A stretch of DNA of 64,000 nt from Lotus japonicus (Eukaryota > Streptophyta > Magnoliopsida > Fabales > Fabaceae), in assembly GCF_012489685.1 (NCBI RefSeq), contig NC_080041.1, positions 27,765,780 through 27,829,779 of the forward strand. The letters are read 5' to 3'. This document shows, piece after piece, positions 46,246 through 56,939 of the stretch. How positions within the stretch are numbered: the stretch's first letter is position 1; every line of letters starts with the position of its first letter. The notes below the pieces were generated by a model that was given only the letters and a program-made list of their open reading frames with translations, had not been told where the DNA came from and made no database searches. Position numbers and translations under genes: made by a program.

Positions 46246-47139
46246 CCTAGGGCTAAATGGGAGACAACCCATTCTTTTTATTTTGCTTTTTTCTATCTTT
46301 TAATTTTGTAGTATTTTAGTTGTTTAATTTCAAAAAAAAAAAGTAAAAAATTTTGAAAAAAAACTGGGCTGAGCGCCTAGGCGCCAATTCACGAGCGCCT
46401 AGGCGCCAAATAGTGGCACAGGCACTGCCTCTGGAACTGGCTTGAGTGCCTGAGCGCTCCCCTCGAGCGCTAGAGCGCTCCTGTACGTGTTTTTGCCCAC
46501 ATTTTGGGTTTTAAAACCCCAACCTTTCATTTTCCCACTCTTAGCTCTCATTCTTTCATAAAAAACGCACCCCACACTCTCCATACCCCATTTCTACTTC
46601 TCATTTCTCACTTGCATACACTTTGGCTCTTCCAATTGCTTCCAAGTTTTGCATTGCATCAAGCTCATTCCACTTGCACCCACTCACTCTCAAGTCAAGG
46701 TAAGTTCCATCTTCCACTTCCCTTCATCAGAGTTCATGGGTTTTGCATTGCATGCTTCTTTTGGGTTTGGGTGAGTGGTTTGTTGTTATTGCAAGTTCGG
46801 TTTGGGTTGTATTTGTTCATAATGAGTTGATTTTGTGCTGAATTAGAAAGGGGTTGTGAGTTTGTGAGAGTTGGGTAGTTAGGATTTAGTGGTTTAGTGT
46901 AGTTTAGTTGTTGCTTACAAGGTGTTTGTTAGAATGCCTCAATGGGTTCTCTTAGTCGATTTTTGGCAAGTGCTTTAGTGGTGATCTTTTCTTCTTTGCC
47001 AAAGTCACTAAGAGGCTTGTTGGGTGCTCTTAGGAAGTTTAATTTTTATTTTTGTACAAAGTTTCTTCTTTCATTTTTTTTTTTTTTGAACTAACATCTC
47101 TAACGTTTGTGGCTGGTATATGTGCTAACAATTTTGCAG
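46246..47139 (+). promoter_or_regulatory. Athila spacer: palindrome cluster, TATA-like site and leader intron before the 3' ORF
   Basis: After gggagacaacccattc, common in Athila elements, a cluster of gagcgcctaggcgcc-type palindromes lies at 46371-46480, as in the LTR promoter. TTTTAAAA follows at 46509-46516, then a pyrimidine-rich leader. A good donor AAG|GTAAGT is at 46700, and a polypyrimidine tract ending TTTTGCAG is at 47139, giving a 440-bp candidate intron that ends exactly before ATG 47140. Promoter activity and splicing are inferred. Confidence 0.55.
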
Positions 47140-47934
47140 ATGCCTGCAAAAAGATCAAGAACTAACACAAGAGTTGCAGCTTCTCCCTCCACCTCCCTGA
47201 GCTTTGATCGCTCCCGCTTCCTTTCATTGAAAAAGGAGGAGTTTTACCGATCTCACCTAGCACACAAGGAGTGTGTGAAGGAGCGGAGAGTTCTTTATCG
47301 GGAGGGAAGGAGAGACCTCTTGGGCATGCAAGAAGCCATGGAGATTAGGAGGTGGAAAAATTGGGTCAACCCCATTCTTTTTGCTTGTGAGATCATGGTC
47401 AGGGAGTTCTACGCGAACACCTACTGTGACAATCAAGAGGACAGGTCCAGAGCACCAGTGAATTCATCTTGTTTCAGGGGAGATGTGATTGATTACAATC
47501 CAGTAGTCATTCGCAGGCATCTTGGTTTCCTCACGGAGGACCAATAGAAGGAGCTCTTCCCCGAGAAGGCCACCTATCATGAGCTCTTAAAGGAGAAGTC
47601 ACCGGAGATCTTAGAAGACATGAAGGTAGTAATTGTTAGGCCTGGGCGGAATTGGGTTGCAGTTGATGACGATATTATTTTTGTGAGGAAGAAGGATATG
47701 ACACCGCTGGCTAGAGTTTGGGCTGAATTTTTGCAGGATTCCCTCATTCCTAGCTCTAACAAATCTGAAGTTAGAGAGGTTACAATGGTTGTCATCTACT
47801 GCATTGTGAGAGGCCATCCTATGGACGTGGCCACCATCATTGCTGGTCGGATTTATTCCCTCTACAACGGGAGTAAAGACAAGCATCGACCCATCTTTCC
47901 TCACTTGATTTGCTCACTTGATTCATGTCGTTGA
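47140..47934 (+). pseudogene. Athila 3' ORF ('env-like', plant transposon domain)
   Basis: ATG at 47140 directly follows a consensus splice acceptor. The N-terminus is basic (MPAKRSRTNTR, possible nuclear signal). Then come RRWKNWVNPILFACEIMVREFYANTY, SCFRGDVIDYNPVVIRRHLGF, LARVWAEFLQDSLIPSSN and MVVIYCIVRGHPMDVATIIAG. This pattern is that of the putative plant transposon domain common in Athila 3' ORFs. An in-frame TAG at 47545-47547 interrupts it and the frame ends at 47932-47934, short of the usual length. No signal peptide or membrane anchor is seen. It lies just upstream of the 3' LTR. Confidence 0.8.
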
Positions 47935-47945
47935 GTATAGTGGTG

Positions 47946-49293
47946 TGTTGGTAAATCCGCAAGGGTACGAATCCACCCGATTTTAAATATCGAACCACAG
48001 GGATTGTGAGTGAATAGATTCGGTTCAAGCTTTGAGTTTGAAGGTTTGTTTTATTGAGGCAAACATTTGTCGAAGTAGTAATAAGGAAAAAGAAAATATA
48101 AATTCAGAAATGAAACAGAAAATGAAAAGAAAGAGTGATTTACTTTGGGTTCTTGCTCAACTAATCAATTCAAGCACATCATTCTAAGCACATGTTCTCA
48201 TGAATCTCTCCTTGATGTTATAGCCTAAGCAACTCCCTATCGATGCCTCGCATAGATAATTCTTTCAAACCAAAAGATAAGCCCAATTCCTTGTGTACTT
48301 AAACATTTGTTTGAAGCATAAAGATTATAAAGTTCAGGCCAACAAACCCCAACCCTTCCTCTATTCCTAGTAGCAAGTATAGAAGAGGTAATCCCATAAC
48401 AAGTCCCTAATCTATAACAAACTTCCGTTCTTTTATAGAGAAGCATAAAGCTAGCACATGTTTTAACTTGAAACATAAAGCATGGATATGGGATTCAAGG
48501 AAAGAAGAAGAACATGTGGGAAAGAACTTAAGATTATAACTTAAAAGGAAAAGTCTTACAAGAAAACCAAAGTAAAAGAAGAGAGATTAGCCAAGCATGG
48601 CAAGACTAAGAACCTGAATTACAAGCTTGGAAGCCTTCTCTCACTCTCCTAGATGTTCCTCTCCTTCTAAATTTATGTAAAAATGGAATGGGTATCAAAG
48701 ATTACAAAAGAAAATGACTAAAATCCTATTTATAGGAAAAAATTACGAGTTTGGGCTGTTCCAGGCGCCAATTCAGAGCGCCTGAGCGCCAATTCCATGC
48801 TGAAAATATGGCCCCTGGAGGTAATTGGCGCCTAGGCACCAATTCAGAGCGCTTGGCAAAAAAAACAACTAGCGCCTCCGCGCCAATTCCCAGCGCCTAG
48901 GCGCTCAAAGCTCGCTGAAAAGGCTTTTGATCTTCATTTTAACTCCTCTTTACTCCTCTTTAAGCCTCCATTCAATTCTCCAAGCTTCTTGACCTTCCTT
49001 CTCCTTCAGTTTCAAACCTGATTACTCTCATCAAAGCTCAAGGAAAAATATCAAGAATACCAACCATTTAATTGCACAAGGGACTCAAAACTAATGACAA
49101 TTAACAAAAGACTCAAACTATACTAAAATGCAACTAAAGCCCTTATAAAACTACAAAATTACTAAACTAATGCAAATGCACAAATAAAAGTTAAAATGCA
49201 TGAGAATGCATGAAACACTACATGAGACATAAGAAAAAGACTCAAAACTAACAAAGAAAAACCCTAAAAACATCATATAAACCCGGGTCATCA
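47946..49293 (-). repeat. LARD 3' LTR
   Basis: Carries the palindrome cluster (48760-48905) and TATA box TATAAATA on minus at 48727-48734. Confidence 0.9.
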
Positions 49294-50861
49294 CACCACT
49301 ATACTCAACGACAGCTCGCCCTCGAGCGTCACTAAGATTAGCTTGTCCTTAAGCACAAAGAATTACTCCTAACACACATGCCAAAAGAGGGATACATTTT
49401 CAGAAAACCGGGGGATCAAGTAAATGTAGTTAGTTCCAAGATAAAGATTCAACAATCAACTTCATGCAACTTTTAGACAAAGAAGAATTAGAGTCCACTA
49501 TGAGAAGCATTTAGAGCTAACATCCTAGCATTAGACAATTGTTTAGTGCACTGAGCACAAAAGCAAGTTCATAGGTTCTGAGAATCATTCACTCAGGAGC
49601 AACTAAAGTTGACAATGCATTATTCAATGAGACTTCAAAAGGGTTGTAATGTTGGCTAGGTAAAGCACAAGGTAGGTGGTCCCTAAGGAAGACTAAGGCT
49701 GCACAAAATTTGAGTGTGGTCCAATTTGGAATTCCGGAGCTTTCAAGCTATTGATACTTAGCACTCAAGTCTCTTAACCCTTTTTTGTTTCATATTTTTT
49801 TCTTTTTTTTTTTGGAACTCCACCACACCATGGAGTTCATTTTCTCTTTTGACTTTTTTCAATTTTTTTCTTTGGGGCAAGAGACAATTGCACTTTTTAT
49901 AAACTAGCTCCATCAAGAGTTAAGAACCACAACTCCCCATTGAATCCTCCAAACAACCAGCCCATTAAACATAGATACCAAGGAAATCTCCATTAGGCTC
50001 AAAAGGGTCAACTAGGGACAAAGATGTTATAAAACAATTTCTGTGGCACAAGAAAACCTACCAGTCTCAAGAATGCAAGTCTCCTAAAGCTACACTCGAG
50101 GACGCATGAAATGAAACACAGAACCAAGAAGTGCAAGTGAGTCAGGATCCTCCAGGGAAATTATATAGTGAAGGGTCAAAGATAGACCCTTGTGGACTCA
50201 CATCAACTCTATCCTCAAGACAACACTTAGAAGACCGAAATTTCTCCCTCTCTTTCCCAAACATACGATCACTCCCCAAAAGAAAGCACAAAGTATCCAT
50301 TTAAAAACATTTTCAAAACCAACATCATGTGAGTGAGCAAGACTTTGGAACATGTCATTTGAGTATAAGGAATAAAGACCAAGGTATAAAAGACTCTATA
50401 TAACAATGCATGATAAAATTGGATAAACAAAATCTATAAAAGAAAAATATGCAAAAATGCATGGACTAAAACTCAGGGTAAGAAAAGAACCTCCTTCCAA
50501 GTGATTGAGTGCTCCAAGTGTTCTCCACCTTGGCTTTTATTTCCTGAAAAACTAGAAGAAGAAACGTAAAACAGAAAAAGAAGATCCTATGTATCAACTT
50601 ATCAACTCATGACCAATGAATCTAATTAAAATTAAATTCACTAGCTGATCCATTCTAGGTCAGGTTCACAGAATTCAAAACCTCAAATCATGTTGTAATT
50701 GATCACGTCACAACAAGCACTAGGAACAAGAACGAATCAGTTAAATTGATACATAGGAACAAAACAGAAAAAGAACATGGGTTGTCTCCCATTCAGCCCT
50801 AGTTAGAGTCTTAGGTAGACTATACTTCAAAATCGTAACATAAACCTAAAATCACAAACAA
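49294..50861 (-). other. Non-coding interior of the LARD
   Basis: No ORF on either strand. It begins (plus 49294) with the polypurine-tract region caccactatactcaacgac, identical in kind to the one before the outer Athila 3' LTR, and includes gggttgtctcccatt near 50780, a piece of Athila post-coding spacer. The gag-pol part is simply absent. Confidence 0.75.
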
Positions 50862-50879
50862 TCCCCGGCAACGGCGCCA
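50862..50879 (-). promoter_or_regulatory. LARD primer binding site
   Basis: The minus strand reads TGGCGCCGTTGCCGGGGA, as in the outer Athila. Confidence 0.92.
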
Positions 50880-50885
50880 AAAACT

Positions 50886-52203
50886 TGTTGGTAAATCCGC
50901 AAGTGTACGAATCCACCCGGTTTTAAATATCGAACCACAGGGATTGTGAGTGAATATATTCGGTTCAGGCTTTGAGTTTGAAGGTTTGTTTTATTGAGGC
51001 AAGCATTTGTCGAAGTAGTAATAAGGAAAAAGAAAATATAAATTCAGAAATGAAACAGAAAATGAAAAGAAATAGTGATTTACTTTGGGTTCTTGCTCAA
51101 CTAATCAATTCAAGCACATCATTCTAAGCACATGTTCTCATGAATCTCTCCTTGATGTTATAGCCTAAGCAACTGCCTATCGATGCCTCGCATAGATAAT
51201 TCTTTCAAACCAAAAGATAAGCCCAACTCCTTGTGTACTTAAACATTTGTTTGAAGCATAAAGATTATAAAGTTCAGGCCAACAAACCCCAACCTATAAC
51301 AGGTAATCCCATAACAAGTATAGAAGAGGTAATCCCATAACAAGTCCCTAATCTATAACAAACTTTCGTTCTATTATAGAAAAGCATAAAGCTAGCACAT
51401 GTTCTAACTTGAAACATAAAGCATGGATATGGGATTCAAGGAAAGAAGAAGAACATGTCGGAAAGAACTTAAGATTATAACTTAAAAGGAAAAGTCTTAC
51501 AAGAAAACCAAAGTAAAAGAAGAGAGATTAGACAAGCGCTAAGAACCTGAATTACAAGCTTGGAAGCCTTCTCTCACTCTCCTAGATGTTCCTCTCCTTC
51601 TAAACTTATGTAAAAATGGAATGGGTATCAAAGATTACAAAAGAAAATGACTAAAATCCTATTTAAAGGCAAAAATCACGAGTTTGGGCTGTTCTGGGTG
51701 CTCATGTGCTAATTCAGAGCGCCTGAGCGCCAATTCCATGCTGAAAATATGGCCCCTGGAGGTAATTGGCGCCTCAGAGCGCTTGGCAAAAAAAAACAAC
51801 TAGCGCCTAGGCGCTCAAAGCTCGCTGAAAAGGCTTTTGATCTTCATTTTAACTCCTCTTTACTCCTCTTTAAGCCTCCATTCAATTCTCCAAGCTTCTT
51901 GACCTTCCTTCTCCTTCAGTTTCAAACCTGATTACTCTCATCAAAGCTCAAGGAAAAATATCAAGAATACCAACCATTTAATTGCACAAGGGACTCAAAA
52001 CTAATGACAATTAACAAAAGACTCAAACTATACTAAAATGCAACTAAAGCCCTTATAAAACTACAAAATTACTAAACTAATGCAAATGCACAAATAAAAG
52101 TTAAAATGCATGAGAATGCATGAAACACTACATGAGACATAAGAAAAAGACTCAAAACTAACAAAGAAACACCCTAAAAACATCATATAAACCCGGGTCA
52201 TCA
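50886..52203 (-). repeat. LARD 5' LTR
   Basis: Close to the other LTR but with small indels near 51290-51340 and in the palindrome cluster. Its TATA box is altered (tatttaaagg at 51659-51668 against tatttatagg), so this promoter copy may be weak. Confidence 0.9.
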
Positions 52204-52208
52204 TGGTG

Positions 52209-53603
52209 TGATGACCCTATTTTAGTAGTGTTTTTAGAGTCATTTCTTTGATAGTTTTGAGTTTTTTTGTTGAGTCTCATGTAGTGTTTCATGCATTCTC
52301 ATGCATTTTTATCTTTTCTTGAGTCTTTGTTTTGTTTTGGTAATTTTGTAGTTTTATAGGGAGTTTTCTTGCATTTTAAGTTAAGTTTAGGACTTGCATG
52401 ATTTTCTTTTGTTTTTTTGAAGGACCTCTTCTGCTAATGAGCTCTTTGAGTTTCTAGATTCTTCCTTGACTTGTTGGTTAGGTTTGGAGAGCAGAAACTG
52501 AAGGTAATAGAAGGCCAAGAAGCATGGAATTGAAGGAGGACTTAAAGAGGGCTGAAGGGGAGTTACAAGAATCTGAAAAGTTCATTCCAGCGAAGCTTGA
52601 GCGCCTAGGCGCTGTGAATTGGCGTCTAGGCGCTAGTGCAATTTCCTGAAGGTCAAGGAATTGGCGCCCAGGCGCTGGGAATTGGCGCCTAGGCGTGAAT
52701 TAAGCTCCAGAGAGCATGTTTTTGCATGCAATTGGCGCTCAGGCGCTCTGAATTGGCGCATGAGCGCCCAGACTCGTATTTTGTGGCTATAAATAAGGCT
52801 TAGGCCAATTTCTTAGGGGGATTAGACATTTTCACTCATTTTGGACCAAGTTTGAGAGCTCAGGAGAACCTTGGGGCTGTAGGAAGGCTTCCAACTTGTA
52901 TTTTTCTCAGGTTTTCATTACACTGTCTGTATGAATTCACTAGCCATGAGTGGCTAGTTTCCTTTTTTGCTTTGGGTTAAGAGATTCTATGAAGTTTTAG
53001 TTTGTTAAATCCTATCTCTATGCATGAGTTCTTGATTTAATCTTGTATTTCATTTCCTTTATGCATGTTTAGCTTTGGTGCACCTTTGCTATAGCCTAGA
53101 TTATAATCAAATGGAAGTTTGTTATGATGTAGGGACATGAATTAAAATAGATCCTTCTATACTTGTTTCTAGGCATAGAGTGAGGGGAGGGTTTTGTTGG
53201 CCTGAATATACATGCTTATAAACCTCTTATGAATGTTTAAGTACACAAGGAATTGGGCTTAACTTTCAGTTTGAGAGAATTACTTTTGTGAGGAATTAAC
53301 TAGTAAGTACATAGGCTATAGCAACAAGAGATAAATCAAGGTGTCACATGCATAGGATAGGTGGACTAAAGTGGATTAGATGATCAACAAACCAAGGCAA
53401 TTTTCTATCAATTGTTATTTACAACATTATCAACATTGGTCTTTTGCAAAACTTTTGTCACAAACAACTAAAACCAATTTCTGAATTTTATTGCTTTAGA
53501 AACTTGCAAACTTTAGGCTTAAATCAACAATTCTCACTCACAATCCCTGTGGTTCGATATTTTAAAACCCGGAGGTATTCGTACACTTGCGAATTGACCA
53601 ACA
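52209..53603 (+). repeat. Athila 3' LTR
   Basis: 1395 bp, TGATGACCC to CCAACA. TATA box at 52788-52795 and palindrome cluster at 52605-52770. It is longer than the 5' LTR because it keeps the segment at about 53070-53160. Confidence 0.93.
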
Positions 53604-53633
53604 TCTCTCATGCTGCAAACGGTATTGCCTGTG

Positions 53634-53942
53634 CTATAAGTTGCAGAGTCTTCGGCTCAGCTCCTGCTTCTTAGGATCTTCTTCCACCGTCTCTAGAGCT
53701 GTTTTCACTGCTCCTATCTCCACCAGCAGATCCAACTCCCGCCGGCAGAGCTCCTGAATCTCCTCCACGAAGCAAAGGAAATTTCTGAGGATGGCGTCCC
53801 TCTCTGGACTCAAGTCCATTCCCAGTAGCTTGTTGGTTAGGTCGTAAATGTTGGGATCCTCCAGATGCCTAACGTTGATGAAGAGATCTTCATCGAAAGC
53901 TTTCTTTCTGAGCTCTTCCAAACAAGTAATGTAGGATGCCAT
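53634..53942 (-). pseudogene. Antisense small protein ORF in Tat relic (module copy B)
   Basis: Homologue of the SIRE-borne ORF at 35531-35878, antisense to its host element. Shared features: MASY start, LEELR-KAF-ED-F-N-RH, LT--LL--DL-PE, LR-FL-FVEEIQE, and a helical acidic tail with ELS--L-N. A TAG at 53634-53636 stands where copy A has GAG. The reading frame continues beyond it and would end with TCA-TAG at 15745-15750, on the far side of the Athila element, at the same codon position as copy A. Copy B is therefore a truncated, interrupted allele of the same gene. Function is unknown. Confidence 0.78.
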
Positions 53943-53997
53943 TTCCTTGATGTTTTAGAAGGAAGATGGGATGTGAAGGTTGTTGCGTTTTGGTTTT

Positions 53998-54111
53998 TAT
54001 TTATAAGCCCGGTTCAGTCTCCGGAAGTTATTGCTGGAACAGTTTCTCGAGGAGTTTTTCTTAGAAAAGGAGCGATTCGCAATAAAGGCTTAAATATTCA
54101 TGGCCGGTGGT
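53998..54111 (-). promoter_or_regulatory. Promoter of antisense module copy B
   Basis: Minus-strand motifs: ACCACCGGCC (54102-54111), CCTCGAGAAACTGT (54039-54052), AGCAATAACTTCC (54023-54035) and TATAAATA (53998-54005). The TATA box lies 56 bp before ATG 53942. Order and spacing match copy A. Confidence 0.75.
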
Positions 54112-54390
54112 CAACAATAGCCGTTGTAATCTGGAAAGAAGCACTTAAGCAAACGTCAGGGTTTTCTTGGAAAAACAACTCGCATGATTTGCAGCACATT
54201 ACATCCTTGGCGGGATATCCATGCCCAAAGATTGTAACAAGAACAGCATCGGCAGAGAAGAAAGACAAAAACTTTTTTTAAAAAAAATTGGGGGGGGGGG
54301 AAGAAAAGGAGAAATAGACATAAGATGCAAAAAGAATTTGGAATTCTCATTCAAGAATACAAGGGAACAAATTATCGGTACAAAATTGAC
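54112..54390. other. Spacer between the two antisense Tat genes
   Basis: No recognised gene. It contains a poly-A tract and a run of ten G near 54280-54300 (plus). Confidence 0.5.
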
Positions 54391-56495
54391 CTATTGCTCT
54401 ACATCTTCTTCGGTCAGAAAACGCTCGGCGACAAAGCTTGTGCGATCCTCGGTCCCAACCAATCCTAAGGGGGTAACCTTTTTGAACGCCCCCATCTGGC
54501 GAAAGTCGATTAGAGGGTGGAGGTGTTCAACTTGAGCTTTGGCGAGGAAAAAGCCACGGCCTCGCTCGAAAATGGCATTTGCAGAAGCATCTGATGTCAT
54601 CTTCTCCTCCAAGGCCTTCGCGTCAAGTTGGGCTTGAGTCTTCTCCAAGGATAAGGCCTCGTCTCTCTTCGCCAGTTCAAGGAGAAGGTTTACAAGGTCA
54701 GCCTCCAATAAAGAAACGACTTGATCTTTGGAAGCTACCATGTCTGCCTTCGCATTAGCTTCCAGTTGCACCTCCTGTCGCAGCTCTGCCAGGGCTTTTT
54801 CCAAATCAGAAATTCTCTTATCTTGGAACTCTAGGCTCACCGCCGCACGGCTGGCCTGCTCGGCCCGCTCTTGGGAGAAGGAGGTTTCTTTGGCAATCAT
54901 TTGAGCATGAAGCGCTTCGCGTTCTTCAGATAGTTTAGCATTAAGAGCGCGGAGGCGAGCCACTTCCAATCGCAACCCATCGGCATCCTTGGCGGACCGG
55001 TTGTAGCAATGAAAGGTGTGGAGCACTTTCGCTAAAGCACCTTCGGAAACTTTATCCAAGCTGTGCTGCCTAACTACCTCATCCATCCTTGTCACTTGGG
55101 CGGGTGTTAAAGATAGGGAGCATGGCGATCCCTGGCTTGCGGAGCCCGAGGAAGGGGCGGTGGCGCGACTTGGCGGCGGCGGTGGAACGCTGGCGGGTAG
55201 CTCTGGGCTTTGACCAAGAGACGATGGAGCAGCTGTTGACCGAGGAAGGGTTCCGGCAACTAAATTGCTTTGGGTGTTTGATGAGGAGGCCGATATTATT
55301 CTTGAGGGCTCACCGGTCTACGTCGAATTATGAGTAAAATCCACCCCTCCGGGGGGCGGTGCGACAGGTGCGGGGTATATTCTCTTTGGGGAAGGGCGAG
55401 GGGCTTCCTCGCCGAGAGGCCGTTTCCCACTCGCCTGGAGTCTCAACAAGGAAGTCTTGTCGCCCTTCAAATTCACTCGCGGAGGAAACATGACTTTTCT
55501 CTTCTTCTCAAAAGCGGCCAGAAGATCCCCACCAGCATGGTGCAATTGTTCTAAGTCAAAAGGGCAGGGGTGAGCCAGCAGGAAACGGGAAACGTGGAAT
55601 AAATAAGAGAGAAGGATTTACCAATCACAAGAGCGCAGTCTGAAACCGGGAGCCTGGCCAAAAAATCGATGACAGCTTTGTCCTCAGGGGTCAGGGCGTC
55701 CTCGGGTGGGTCGATTACTTGGTGCACTTCCTAGGTCCAGTAGAAGGGAAATCGGGCAGTGCCGTCCCTGTGGGTGAAAACCTCGGGATATTCGTGGGAC
55801 ACCACGACCCTGAAGAATTTTCGGGCCAAATCAACGGTAATGTTGGGCCAGAAGGGGTTGAAGCGTTGGCGACCCTCTCTAGCTTCCAGAGAAACCCAGC
55901 TTCGTGGTGGCGACGGTTGGGCAGACACACGGTAGAAATAAAAGAAGTGGGATGGCTCAGGATCTTGCTGAATCGCGTCGCAAAGGATCTCGAAACTTCG
56001 CAGAAAAGCCTAACTGTTGGGATGAAGTTGACTAGGGGCAACGCTGATACTGTGAAGCACGAAGCAAATAAAGGAAGAAAAAGGAAATCTGATTCCCAAA
56101 CTTGTAAACATATACCCATAAGCATAGAAGAAGTGAGGAGCGCCCATGTAACCGTCTAGGGGATGGAGCCAAGGGCGTTCAGAAGGTGTGCAAGCACCGT
56201 AGTACATAAGATTGTCTAGGGGTTTTTCGTGACAAAACCCACCAGATTCTGAGGAAATTTCCCAAATGGATGATTCCTGCTCTATGCTAGACTGTTGGTT
56301 GGGCATCGTCCCGGTGGGCAAGGCCCTTATGGCGGGGGTTTTCAAGGACTCCCAGGTTTTCGTCCGGAAGGCTATGATTTCTTCTTTGAGGGAAACACCC
56401 CCTAGAGGGGGTAAGACAACGGGAGGAACGCACCGCAGAGGGGTGGCGATGGTGACTTTGCGCTTGGGGTTTTTGGTCTGACATTTCGGTGTCAT
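54391..56495 (-). pseudogene. Antisense PF04195-like gene of the Tat element, with intron
   Basis: Starts MTPKCQTKNP at 56495. The first exon has LHPLDGYMGAPHFF, LHSISVAPSQLHPNS, FEILCDAIQQDPEPSHFFYFYRV, SWVSLEAREG and ARKFFRVVV, matching the 'putative gypsy-type transposon' domain by pattern. A 71-bp intron fits 55621-55551 (GGTAAATCC donor, CTTAG acceptor; phase kept). The second exon has a basic/proline-rich part, then a long coiled coil (about 54990-54560) and ends at 54391. Breaks: TAG at 56010-56012 where a Trp is expected, TAG at 55728-55730, TAG at 55318-55320; otherwise one frame. It is antisense to the gag of this element, and the second antisense gene lies downstream. Confidence 0.72.
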
Positions 56496-56939
56496 TGTGG
56501 AAAGGTTACGAGGGGTGAAGGTTATTCTGATGTGCGAGGGTTTGCCGGAAAAGGGGATGATGAGTAGAAAATCGAAAAAAGCTAAAGCAATGAACCGCGA
56601 AGAAAGTTCGCGTGATGAGCGGGAAATAAAAGATCAATACCTTTTTAAAGCAGGAAATGACGCTTAGGAGGAAACGTGTGAAGGGAAGCTAAGGGAAGTT
56701 GTTGTGAAACATGGAGGAAAAGTGGGGAATCGTGCCCCTTGACATCAGGAAATAATGTGGTGGTAGTTGCGAAATTTTGGGAAGTGGGAAGGACGCATTA
56801 AATGAAAAGTTACCATAGTTGAGGCCTATTGGTTCAAATTCAGGTTGTCTGGCTTTGCAAAGATTTGAAGGGACGTCTCAAAGATAGCAGTTGGGATTTG
56901 AGAGATTTACTGACCTTAACACTACCTCAGCGCAACACA
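56496..56939. other. Tat 3' region upstream of the LTR-like block
   Basis: No ORF of note. On minus it is the upstream region of the PF04195-like gene. TTTAAAAAG near 56640-56648 (minus) could be a weak TATA; this is uncertain. Confidence 0.4.

Larger units (their letters stand above)
47946..52203 (-). mobile_element. Short non-autonomous Athila relative (LARD-like), TSD TGGTG
   Basis: Minus-strand element flanked by perfect TGGTG at 47941-47945 and 52204-52208. LTRs 47946-49293 and 50886-52203 (TGATGACCCGGG to CCAACA on minus) enclose 1.6 kb with no ORF. The Athila-type primer site is present. It inserted at the polypurine-tract end of the larger Athila element, five bases before the 3' LTR. 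It lacks gag and pol and must be moved in trans. Confidence 0.93.
15756..53603 (+). mobile_element. Athila-type Ty3/Gypsy element, non-autonomous, TSD TCTCT
   Basis: Direct LTRs at 15756-17060 and 52209-53603 start TGATGACCCTAT and end CCAACA, flanked by perfect TCTCT at 15751-15755 and 53604-53608. The tRNA-Asp primer site, gag, protease and a 3' 'env-like' ORF are present. Reverse transcriptase, RNase H and integrase are absent. A second gag piece follows the protease instead. Three later elements (18585-22281, 22781-45515, 47946-52203) inflate it to 37.8 kb; without them it is about 7 kb. The 5' LTR lacks a ~90-bp segment present in the 3' LTR near 53070-53160. Confidence 0.93.
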
